Under the pieces are notes generated by a model that saw only the letters and a program-made list of their open reading frames with translations, ran no database searches and was not told where the DNA came from. From contig CM067526.1 of assembly GCA_034509925.1 (NCBI GenBank), positions 3,330,001 to 3,394,000 on the forward strand: a DNA stretch of 64,000 bases, written 5' to 3'. The translations under genes and the position numbers were made by a program. Positions 1 to 10,639 of the stretch are shown here, one piece after another. The stretch's first letter is position 1; the number at the start of each line of letters is the position of its first letter. Origin of the DNA: Hirudinaria manillensis. Its lineage: Eukaryota; Annelida; Clitellata; Hirudinida; Hirudinidae.

Positions 1-477
1 GACTTCGCAACAAAAGAAGTCTTACAAATGTTTCAACAAACAGGATTTTCAGACGACATCGACTCATGATTGATGTTATTATTGCTTTCCGATTGATACT
101 CTGTGATTGGTGTGGTTGATATGATTGATCTTCTGTGATTGGTGTGGTTGATACTCTGCGATTGATGCGATTATAACTTTGTCATCCCCTTTGCGGGGTG
201 CCACTTCACAAAATTTCTTGTAATCACAGAAAAAATAATGCCGTGGCAAAATATGAATAATTGCATTGTAATTCTTCGTCATCATTGTCATTATTATTAT
301 TATTATTATTATTACTATTGCTATTATTATTATAAAAAAAAAATGTTTACTAAATAATGATTAACAAGATCTCATGGTCCCATTTATTTCAATTTATTAT
401 TATTAGTAGTAATAATTAGTATTTAAAACATATTATTAATTAAGCTCTACATAAATTAGCCGATGTTGTTAACCCAG
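1..477. other. AT-rich DNA left of the first recognised exon
   Basis: Contains an ATT microsatellite at about 290-335 and otherwise AT-rich sequence, probably an intron of the RIMBP gene. Frame 1 is open from base 1 to a TGA at 67-69 (22 codons ending GFSDDIDS). It is too short to assign and may be chance or the tail of something outside the window. Confidence 0.4.
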
Positions 478-3410
478 GCGACCACGTCCTCCTTGAGAGC
501 GAAGACCTGATGGAGATCAGGGACCCCAAACAACTGACCATCAGGTCAAAGACCCACAGTCACGAATCTCCAGATTCTCTGCCGTTTGCCCTTTCAAAGA
601 AACTTCTGTCAGAGTTGAGTTTGAAAGTAGGCCACGCTGTCAACGTTCGCTCGTTCGTTCATTCATTCATTCATTCATTCAAACATTCATTCAATAATTC
701 ATTCAATCATTCATTCACTCGTTCGTTCATTCATTCATCCTTTCGTTCGTTCGTTCGTTCGTTCGTTCATTCATCTGTTCACTTCTCAGTACAATAGCGT
801 GTCTCTAAATCATCTTTTTTTTACCACAGACAGTTTTGACACATTCCTCCTCCGTCCACCCATTCAGAATGCTCTGTTGCGACGTCTTGCTTTAAGTTCT
901 TCAAACAATATCTAGCAAAAAATGTTCTTTAAAAAAATTAAAAAATTCATGAATTAATCATAAATTTAAACCCTCTTTTTCTTTCCAGTTAATTTCATGT
1001 CTAATTTAATTTAAATTTGATTTTAAATTTATTTGTTCATCATTTTATCATCACCAGTTACTGCAACTTAAAAGATGCGTTGCGATTGTTGTGTTTGTTG
1101 GGTCTGCTTTTCATTCACTTTCAATGCCGGGACTTTACAAACGTTGTTGTTACATTTGACGCAGTAGAAACGTAACAATCTCAGTCGTCGTCGTCGTCGG
1201 CGGCGGCGCTGTCGTAACCATGACTACTGCAACAACAATAACAGCAATAATAATAACAATAATAATAAAGTAATAATAATAATCAGCATCATCATCATCG
1301 TCGTTGTCGTCGTGTTTCCGGTCTTTCTACGATACAATCCGTCCTTTTCCAGGAGCTGACCGTGAACTCGATCCACCTGCCCAGTCAGAGGCGACCGATG
1401 AGTCCGTCGCCGACGTTCAACTGCGACTTCCGCTTTGCACCTTTTCAAGCTCATTCCGGTGTCAGGGACGCGAAACTGAACCAACACGAGGCCAGTTTCA
1501 GTGCCCAGCAACTGAGTCCGCTCGAAAAGAGAAACGTTCAGAGCGATGGCACCCAACAGTCTCACGTCTCGAATCCAGGAGACGAACAACAACAACTACA
1601 TCAACAGCAACAACAACAACAATTGCAGCAGAGGAGTAGGACGCCTTCCAAGTCCGACCAATTGGACGGTAGGATTGAAAAACTGCTCCTATGGTGATGA
1701 TGTTGTTGTTGTTGTTGCTGTTTTTGTTTTTAGCGGCAGTAAAATAATAAAAAAATAATAATAAAACATTAATAATAATAATAATAATAAAATTGAACAA
1801 AATAATAATAAAATTGAACAAAATAATAATAAAATAATAATAAGTTTATTGATTAATTTAAAAGTTTATTTACTCATACATTTGATCGTGACGATGATGA
1901 CGCTATAATTTACGAGAGGAATTCAATCGTATCCATGGCAACCATTCAACAAAATCAATTCATTGCTAATTTATTGAGCAAGCCGGTGATCGTCGTCATA
2001 CGATATCGGTGATGATGATGATGATGATGATGATGATAATGACGACAAAGGCGATGGTGACAAGGATGATAACGATGTGAACGATCACTATAATCGCAGA
2101 CGACATAACGATACGCCAAGCGATACCGATGATGATGATGATGATGACGATGACGACGATGAGGACTGATGATGATGACGATGGCTACGACCAGCAGGCA
2201 GAGAGCACGCGGACCTGATGACGGTCAGAGACAACGTGTCAGACTCGAGCTTCGATGCCGAAGAAACGATCAGAACTCGTCATCTACCAGGTCCGAAAAT
2301 CGTGGCTCAGAACAGCTTCGGAGGTCAAGGTCTCAAGGACACGAGGAGGTGCAGGATGCCAGGAGTTCAACAGGAACCTGGTTATTCCAGGATGGAATCT
2401 CTAAGCAGGAGATCGAAGTAGGATTTGTTTGCGATTGGTTTTTCCATTTGTTTGCAGTTTGTTTTTCATTTGTTTACAATTTGTTTACCGATTTTTATTT
2501 GCCTAGAATTGTTTGTGTGTTTTCTTTTTGCTGTTGAAAATGTCGGCTGTCGATAGGAATTACAAAGGGAATTATTGATTGAATTTTGACGAAAGCTTCA
2601 ATAGGTTTTATTTGATTGAATAGAATGGGGAAAATAATTTTGAAGATATTCATAGACTGGGTTTTCCCAGGATTATACCGACATATTAAACGTAAACACT
2701 TAATCTGATAATAAAAGCATATATTAATATAATATTATCAAATTTATTTTCAATTTTTATTTTTATTTTTTTTCAACTTTTGACGTCAATTGAGACGTTT
2801 TACGTTGGAGGACCTTCAAAAAGGTGCAGTCTCATTGTATCTTGGTCTTTTAAAAAATTTTTATGGCAACGCACTGGGCCAAAGCTATCGTCCTTCGTGT
2901 GTGAGTTACAAAAGGACAGACAGACAGATATTTTTTGTAGGCTAATTGTTTGTTAGACATGTTTGGGTCGATGGCTCGTCAATAAAAACAGCGTGTTGTA
3001 GAAAATGATTTTAGAAAATTTGCCGAAAATTCGAAATAATTTAATTTATTCCTTCCATTAAACGATCGTCTTATTTATAATATTGCTTAATATAATTTAT
3101 AATATAATATAATATTACGTTATAATTATGTAATTTCACATGTAATGTTCGGTAACAGACACAATTGGTAAATGTCAAACGCCGAAAATTCCCGAAGCAA
3201 ATAGAAACTTAAATCATTCTTTTGATTTGCGAGAAGAATGATAACAAAAAGTTAGAATAATTTAAAAATAATAACGTGAGGCCTCCATAAAGAACAACTT
3301 CAAATAGTTAATTATAAAAGCTATAATAGTAATAATAATAATAATAATACGGATGGCGATGATATTATTATTATTAAGAATGTTATTATTATTATTATTA
3401 TTATTAAGAA

Positions 3411-3446
<36 letters not shown>

Positions 3447-3484
3447 GAATGTTATTATTATTATTAAAATTATTGTTGTTATTA

Positions 3485-3518
<34 letters not shown>

Positions 3519-3747
3519 CAAAATAATTATCTTAATAGTAATGGGTGACTTTAAAGATCGTGACAAATGTAACTCAGTAATTAAATGCTCTGCTTTTAAC
3601 CACGAACAGAACTTTTAGTGAGGTCATGTTTACCTTTTTATTAATCCTTTTCACTTAATCCCAGTCAGCTAGGCATTTTTTATGTTATTATTATTATTAT
3701 TATACACATTTTTCATTCTTCTTCTCGGTTTATTATTATTATTATAA

Positions 3748-3779
<32 letters not shown>

Positions 3780-3799
3780 TTATTATTAATATTCTATTA

Positions 3800-3834
<35 letters not shown>

Positions 3835-6217
3835 GTTATTATTATTATTATTTTATTATTATGATTTTATTATTAATATTCTATTATTTCTATTATTATT
3901 ATTATTATTATCATCATCATCACCTCAGGTCTATGAGGAGAGATGGCCAGAAGAGAGGAACAAACAGAGGTCGCTACTTTCTGGCTCTGTTCGACTACGA
4001 CCCTGCCACCATGTCCCCGAACCCCGACGGAATCAACGAAGAACTTCCTTTCAAGGAGGGACAAATAATTAAGGTTTGTCGATTGTCAATGATTATTATT
4101 ATTATTCTGATTAATTTCTGATTGATTTTTTTTTTCAATTCATCCTCGTTTTTATTGATTAAGTTATCAGCAGCGATTGAAATTAAAGTAAAAAATAAGC
4201 GGCCCGAAGAGATGTTCTTCCGCTGATGTTAACGCATGCGTTAACAAATATTTCCGTCCAAATAGTCATATTAATAATAACCTCATATAGTAAATTGTAT
4301 AATCATATCAAGTTCAATTGCTAATCGATCTGATGACATTAAACACTCAAAAAAATAATGCTTAATAGCAGAATAATTAATCACGAAACAGCGAGAAACT
4401 ATTGAAACATAAAATAAAATTTAAAAATAAAAAGGTACACGGAACAAAGGACGCTGATGGATTCTTCATGGGAGAGCTGAGTAACGGCATGAGAGGCCTC
4501 GTGCCTTGCAACATGATCAGTGAAATCGAAGACGTGCCAGGCAGGAGGTCCAGGCAGGGTTTCGTGGGTTCGAACACCTTGCCCCACCAGTCTTCTGTCC
4601 ACAAATACGCCAACCGAAACCAGAACTTTGACCTTACAGGTAGGTGTGCACTGCATAGTATAAAGTATATAAATACATTATTGTTACATAGTATATTCCT
4701 ACATACTATTGCATACTAGATACTGTGGTATGCATGGTATGCTGTGCTGTGCCAACCAAAATTTGCTGGATTATAGGCTTTTGGTTATTTTATCGGCTAG
4801 TAGTTTCTTCTTTGTTTCTTATTTGAGATGTAATCCTTGATAATGATGAAACTCATATTAATTAATTAAGTGATGAAATTAGGTGCGCCCAGACAAATGA
4901 TTGCCGTGCAAAACTTCGATCCGATTGTCCATCCACCAAACAGGGACATTGAGGTCAAATTTAATTCAACAATTAATAAACAATTATTAATCTATTCCTC
5001 AAATCCACAACGCTTCCATACAAAAGCATTTCCACTTGTGCATTCAGCCAGGCCTTCCGTTCCGAGCAGGTGAGATGATTTTGGTTCACGGTGCCGTGGA
5101 CTGCAACGGTTACTACAGAGGAGAGAAAAACGGAGTCTTTGGATTGGTCCCTGCGGATTTCTTGAGAGAAGCGACGACCAACGACTTTGCTCAACAGGGG
5201 CAGCAGCAACAATTCCAGCAACCACAACAACAGCAACAACAACAACAGCATCAACAACCACATCCAATGGCATCGAGTCAAGTGCGAACTCGCCACGAAT
5301 CCTATTCCAATGCAATTGGTCACGTACCGGCCTCTTACCAGAGAGATGGTTTCAACCAACCAGTCATCCACCAGAATCCTGGCCAGATGTTCGCCTCGAG
5401 GAATGAGGCTTTCATTCAATCCCAACAACTTCAGGATATCGCAACAGCAACTACAAATACCCCCAACTACAAACAACAATTCCATCAGGCCATTCCAGCG
5501 GCTCAGACGACCTTTGCACAGCGACCGCAGTTTGTTGGCCAACAGCAACAACAGCCGCCTCAACATCAACAATTCCAACAATATACCTCGCAGCCGCAAC
5601 AACACGTTCAACATCACCCTCAGCAGTTTCAACCACAACTGCAACATTCCCTGCAACAAGCTCAACATCCATCTGTTCAGGCTCCTCAAAATATTCCTCA
5701 ACAAGTTCAGCAATTGCAGCAACAACCAATGTATTTGCAACAACAACAGCAGGTGCAACAACAACAGCAACACTTGCAGCATGCTCAACAACAGCATTTC
5801 CAACAGAACGTTCAGCAAGGTGTTCCTCCTCCCCAAAGATTCCAACAACAGCAACAGCAACAACAGCCACAACATCAACCCCAACATCAATCCCAACAAC
5901 AACCCCAACATCAGCCTCAGCCTCAATTTCAACAAATGGAACTCTTCCAACAACCTCGCAATCAGAATCCTGTCATGAGATACCAACAATTGGATAATTT
6001 TGGAAAAATGGGAAACCCCGAAAACTTTCAGTTTCAACAAAGAGGAAGGCCAGAATTAGAACAACGACCAATGTTTCAAAGTCAACAATCCTTCCAGCAA
6101 CAACAACAGCTACAACAACAACAGCTACAACAACAACAGCTACATCAACAGCAGCAACATCCTGTTGTTCAACAGCAACTGAGTTTCAATCAGCAGATTG
6201 AACAGTTTCCCAGATGA
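478..6217 (+). CDS. RIMBP: RIM-binding protein (RIMBP), 3' part, seven exons
   Basis: Presynaptic scaffold that in other animals links RIM and voltage-gated calcium channels at the active zone. Inferred exons: 478-626, 1353-1668, 2198-2417 (or from 2195), 3929-4073, 4435-4639, 4883-4953 and 5048-6217. All join in frame and give about 758 visible residues. SH3-II is split over exons 4-5 (FLALFDYDPATMSPNPD, then KDADGFFMGEL and GLVPCNMISEIED), a near-diagnostic RIMBP sequence. SH3-III spans exons 6-7 (MIAVQNFDP, then FRAGEMILVHG and GLVPADFLRE). Exon 1 resembles the end of a fibronectin-III region, but weakly. The last exon adds about 340 residues of Gln-rich tail coded by mixed CAA/CAG. The N-terminal part, including SH3-I, lies outside the window. 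Weak points are the acceptor at 4434, which lacks a pyrimidine tract, and the GTCAAA donor at 4954. The family call is secure; exons 1-3 are less certain. Confidence 0.85.
645..775. repeat. ATTC/GTTC tetranucleotide microsatellite
   Basis: Interrupted TTCA and TTCG tetranucleotide runs start just downstream of the donor of the first recognised RIMBP exon. Confidence 0.85.
1741..1842. repeat. AAT microsatellite with an embedded longer repeat
   Basis: AAT runs in RIMBP intron 2. Two copies of AATTGAACAAAATAATAAT lie in tandem, so the tract grew by a longer unit as well as by triplet slippage. Confidence 0.8.
2009..2163. repeat. Two GAT repeats flanking an acidic open frame
   Basis: GAT runs at about 2009-2036 and 2128-2163. 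The intervening frame is open and would encode an Asp-rich stretch, but it ends in a TGA at 2167-2169 and is not the frame used by the next RIMBP exon. I treat it as intron. Confidence 0.6.
2777..2784. promoter_or_regulatory. CRE-like palindrome TGACGTCA
   Basis: A consensus cAMP-response-element octamer in RIMBP intron 3. One octamer in 64 kb is close to chance expectation, so its function is unproven. Confidence 0.2.
3326..3517. repeat. ATT microsatellite with AAGAATGTT interruptions
   Basis: Long ATT tract broken three times by the same AAGAATGTT interruption. This indicates duplication of a larger block inside the microsatellite. It lies in RIMBP intron 3. Confidence 0.85.
3684..3921. 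repeat. ATT microsatellite adjoining a RIMBP splice acceptor
   Basis: Almost unbroken ATT runs end about 8 bases before the exon that starts at 3929. The T-rich repeat may serve as the polypyrimidine tract of this acceptor. Confidence 0.8.
4227..4246. repeat. Perfect 20-bp palindrome in a RIMBP intron
   Basis: TGTTAACGCATGCGTTAACA equals its own reverse complement. It is two inverted GTTAAC half-sites around GCATGC. It lies midway in the intron between the two SH3-II exons. Confidence 0.8.
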
Positions 6218-7648
6218 GGATTCTTTCTTCGATTTCTTTCCTATTTTTGTTGGCGTTGTGCGTTAGGATTTGCTCAAATAGTGCTTCGATGAACCAAAAA
6301 GAAGAAGAAGCTCATGGAAGCTTGAAAGAATTTGATTTTCGACCCTCTAGGACTAGAAATACGTCCTGAAGACGAACGTACCCCCGATTCAGAGACCACG
6401 GGTGGGTCACCCCCCTCCCTGCAATACTTCGAGATAGGATCAAAGCCGTTATTTCTCAGCAGCTTTGCAAGTCGGTGCTCTGATAAGAATCCAACTGCTG
6501 ATAACATTCCGAAGCAATATCTGTTGAAGTCAATTTGTTATTTCCAGCTCATTTCATTCGCTTGATAGATGGTGAAGAACGTTACATTGTTGCTCGTCTA
6601 GGTTGTATTCAATAAAACTTCATAGTCTGCTTTCGCGTCTGTTCCTATTTGAAAGATATTTGATCTGATTTATGGGAGAATGTTCCATTTAAAGACACTG
6701 TTTATTTCGTGCCAGGTTCATCGTCTGAAATTTTAATCGTGGTGAAATTGAGGTTCACACCTTCACAGACCGGGAGTAAACCCGGTGAAATTGAAATGAA
6801 ACAGTCTCAGTTGTCTCGGTATTAAATGAAAATCTTATTAATCATAATACAATCACGAAAGATTTAATAGAAAGAAAACGGACTTCATCTAACGATTTTA
6901 ATTTTTGGTTTGAATTCTTTTAAGTAATTCTAGAAAAATATTTTTAAAGATTCTACGATTCTCGGCAAAACAAAATCTTTTTAGCACTCTAAACAAGCTA
7001 CGTGACATATTCTTTCTACTTTCTTGGAATTCCCAAGATTCGAATCAATAGAAACTAGATCATGATAATGATTTCACGTTCTTTATGTGAGAGAAGGTCT
7101 TACGAGGTAGATTAAGTTGATTCCCATCACCAAAAGCCACTTTAAAATACACAGCTTGTAAAGAATTATTTCAATCCAAAACATCGACTTGTATTTGCGA
7201 TTTTTGAGTGACAGGCGAATTTAATTCGTGCCTAAGCAGCGTTCAACTTGTCTCCTACCCAAAGACCCCTATTGAGAGACTTCATTCAACCGCGGTTCGC
7301 GTCTCCCACGCAGTACACCCGCCATTGTTTGCAAAAACAAACAGCAGTCGAAACAAGTACTTAAGACGATAGTTGTTCACGTTCGTCTTTGGCGCGCTAA
7401 GAGCGGTACAGCGGCGACCAAAAAGCAGTGGATTGACGGGAGACAGAGGTTCGACTGCGGTGGGCCTGGCAATGGGTGCCCAGAATGTTTCATTCCAATC
7501 AAAGCAGAAATAAAAACTCTAAATAATTCAACTCGTAGAAAGTTCGTTCGTAAAAAAAAAATGTTTCTCTCTAAATTCCGAAATTTCTTCTGCAAAAATC
7601 TCCGTCAAAAGCGCCTGGTGAAGGTTGGATCTCCGGACGAGATCCACA
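6218..7648. other. Intergenic: RIMBP 3' UTR and probable Grainyhead promoter
   Basis: About 6218-6650 is the likely RIMBP 3' UTR. The stretch at about 7240-7650 is clearly richer in G, C and CpG than its surroundings and leads into a candidate first coding exon, so it is the best candidate for the Grainyhead promoter and 5' UTR. No TATA box is obvious. Confidence 0.45.
6611..6616 (+). promoter_or_regulatory. Candidate polyadenylation signal for RIMBP
   Basis: AATAAA about 395 bases after the RIMBP stop codon, the first canonical signal on this strand that I found downstream. Confidence 0.5.
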
Positions 7649-7669
7649 ATGGAGTTTGATCAAACAGAG
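7649..7669 (+). CDS. grh: Candidate 7-codon first coding exon of Grainyhead
   Basis: ATG at 7649 opens MEFDQTE and is followed directly by a GTATTG donor. The exon is 21 bases, phase 0, and would join in frame to the ATG at 10640, which sits directly after a TTTTCACAG acceptor. Vertebrate GRHL genes also start with a very short coding exon. Without RNA evidence this is an inference from the acceptor and the phase; the alternative is that translation starts at 10640. Confidence 0.4.
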
Positions 7670-10639
7670 GTATTGTCTTCCACTGTTGTTTCCAGATGCT
7701 ATACCTAATTCTTATTTTTTGAGAGGACTTACATTCATTTTTATTCATTTGTCTTACGTGGAACTATTTGCAATTTTTCAATTAATACAAATCTAACCCT
7801 AATCCTAATTCTAATTAAACCTAATCAGCGTTAATTACAATTGTATAAAATAATATTAACAAAAGTCTTAACGTAAAACAACAAAACATTATGAAAATAG
7901 TTGTTACAGCTATTAAAATCGAAAACACTTTCGACCACAATTGAAATCGTTTGCCTTCCTGGAAATGGGGTTCAGAACTTCAAAATGGACCCAATTTCTG
8001 AGCGAAGAGTTTACCTAGGAACGGCCAGGCTACTAACCTGAACAATCGTCGATTGAAATATTCGATTTCATCGGCAGTAAATCTTCATTCTGAATATGTT
8101 ATTCCCACACAATCGAATCGCTTTTCAATGAGGGGCGAAAAATCGTGACTCGGGTATTTTCGCAAAATGCCGCTCAAAATTTCTTGAGACAAAAGACCCG
8201 CTAGAGTGCAGGCGCTTAGTATCAGATCTTTGAGGTTTCATTCATTCATTCACTCATTCATTCATTCGTTAACTTAAGAAAATATATTCATGTTGTTGGT
8301 GGGGGTTTTTTATAGCACGTACTTCAAAACCCGTTTTTGAAAACCACAAAACACCTTGTCTTGTCGCGGATGGTTGAATTTCAATAAAACATCGATTTTG
8401 CCAAACATACTTTCATTCAAAATTTATTTTTTTGAAGCACTTAAACTTCCCTAACCTAGTGCAACCGTATTCAGAAATATGAGCCAAACATCTTGTGATG
8501 TGAAAATCGAAAGATATACAAAAATATATAGAACTTAAACTCTTAAACTTAAAAACATATACAAAGCCATGTTTCATTGACAATAAATAAACAGGCCTTA
8601 CGATTACAAATGTTAACTCATTGTTGAGGTCAACTTTAGATTATTTGGTTTGTGGTTGATGGATGACTCTTGGATCTCTAATTATTTTTGGATTGAATTC
8701 TAAAAGATTTAAATTTTAATAATTTTTAATAATGATAATAATAATAATAAATTCGACCTCACAAAGAATGATTGTTACTTCGCTCATTCGCATTAGAATC
8801 GTTCACTTTATTAATTGTAACAAATGCAAATGAAGTCCAATGCAATGTGTGAACTTAAAAATATTCATTTCAAAGATCGCCAGAAAAAAATGCGTGGGTC
8901 GGTACAGAGTAACTTTGGTTGACGACAGACATTGTGATTAAACATCCAGGCATGACTTGAAATAAATTAATTTCACAATTTTTTTTCTTTTAAGCCATTG
9001 TGAGCAGCCAGCGTACGATTAAGGAAAAAGAATCAAATTCGATAGGAAATGGAAATTTTGACAAATTAAATTAAAATACAATTTTGCTCAATTAGTAAAA
9101 ATTTATACTGGATATATTTATCTATTCATTCTTGATATAAGGTAAGCTGCAAAAGCATAAAATGTTCTATCCTATCTCGTGAAATTTTAAAATGCTGACC
9201 ACCTGATTATGTAGCACTAAAAGGAACAGATATCAATAACAAATCAATGTAAACAAATTATTATTAAATACTTACATAAATGCTGCAATATAAAATAAAT
9301 ATAAATTGATATAATATAAAATAATATAACAAATATAATATAATATAATTTGAAGCGAAAAAAATGGATTACTAAGTAATGACTAATATCAAAATATTAC
9401 GTAGTCGTCTTCTAAGAAGAAGTGAATCTTATGAGACTTGTAAGAACAATAAACCCAATATCGTGATCACAATGGAGTTTATAAATAAATGGACCATCGA
9501 TTCGTCCGTCCTTCAGCTTTAAACTTTTACTAAACTTCGGGAAAGTTAAGTTTTTCAAGTCTTTTAGTCCGAAGATATTCCGATACTTTTTGGCAGTCAT
9601 TTTATCTTTTTTCTGAATATCTATTTATTTTGAATTGTTTGTGCTGACGAGATAAGGTTTGTTTGATTTTTTAACATTTAAAAAAAATTTCTTTTGGCAA
9701 TGAAACACACAAAAGCGAATTTGAAATTGTGTTTTCAAATCGTTTCATTTAAAAGAATTGGAAAAGTATGACTGAATGTTGGTCTAACCTGAGTTGAAAA
9801 TTATTTAGCACATTTTCCTAACTGCCATCTGCCACACAGCCGAGGCAAAATCCAAGTATAACGCGCACCTTCTTATAACCCGCAATTTTGATCCTTGTTA
9901 AAAAAAAGTATAAAAAGGGCGCTATAATTATAAATGTGAGGGTTATAATTCAGGAAATACTCTAAGTAATCTGAAACCAAATTTTCATAATTTGCTATTA
10001 AATTTGATTAATTCAATTAATTAATTTGTTAAACCATTTTATGTTTTACTGCAAGCGGATGATCATTGATTACTTGATGAATTATTAATATTAAAAATTA
10101 CAAATGTGGTTCAGTTTGCATAAGCAGAATATTTTGAAGTAATTAGCATATTAAGTGACCGTCATGTCACCATCAGATGACATTTTTACCAAATTTTCTT
10201 AGAATCTGTCACTGTTTAAGCAGCAGGGAGGACACGTCATAATTGATTTTCTGCATAAAATTGCTTTTCATGTCCGATTCAATTCTCAACTGTGAACGAT
10301 TTCGTTGAATGATCTGTTTTTGTAAAGAATAAAAAAGAAAAAATGAAAAAATGTTTTTGAAATTAATTTGAATTATTCATTTATCTGATAGAAATGAATA
10401 AATTCTTTATTTTGAATGTCTTCCTTTGTCGTGAGTGGACACACAATGGAGTCCGATGCGATGATTTATATTCACGATTTATTACAGGACACGATTTCAA
10501 TAACATTCAGTAATGTTTCAAAAGGCAATAACTAGCAACATTACAAACAATGTCAATTATAATAATGAATTTAAACGTTAAAATATAATAATAATAAATT
10601 TACAAATTTAAAAAAAAAGTTGAACGCTTCTTTTCACAG
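7670..10639. other. Probable first intron of Grainyhead
   Basis: AT-rich, with an ATTC microsatellite at about 8237-8269. The decamer CACAATGGAG recurs at 7645, 9468 and 10442. No convincing coding exon or RNA gene seen. Confidence 0.4.

Noticed and set aside
1-69. Open frame from the window edge ending GFSDDIDS
   Set aside because: 22 codons only. It cannot be told from chance without upstream sequence.
2169-2537. 122-residue Arg-rich frame as the RIMBP exon frame
   Set aside because: Only the frame containing SDSSFDAEET matches the phase of the exons on both sides.
2770-2960. Possible transposon remnant ending in an ACAGACAGACAG run
   Set aside because: No terminal repeats, coding remnant or second copy in the window.
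4973-6040. 355-residue Leu-rich frame on the minus strand and an Asn-rich frame on +
   Set aside because: Both are shadows of the CAA/CAG-rich RIMBP tail.
9412-9600. 62-residue minus-strand frame with a protein-like stretch (DGPFIYKLHCDHD), faintly innexin-like
   Set aside because: The similarity is too weak and the frame ends without a recognisable membrane segment or splice signal.
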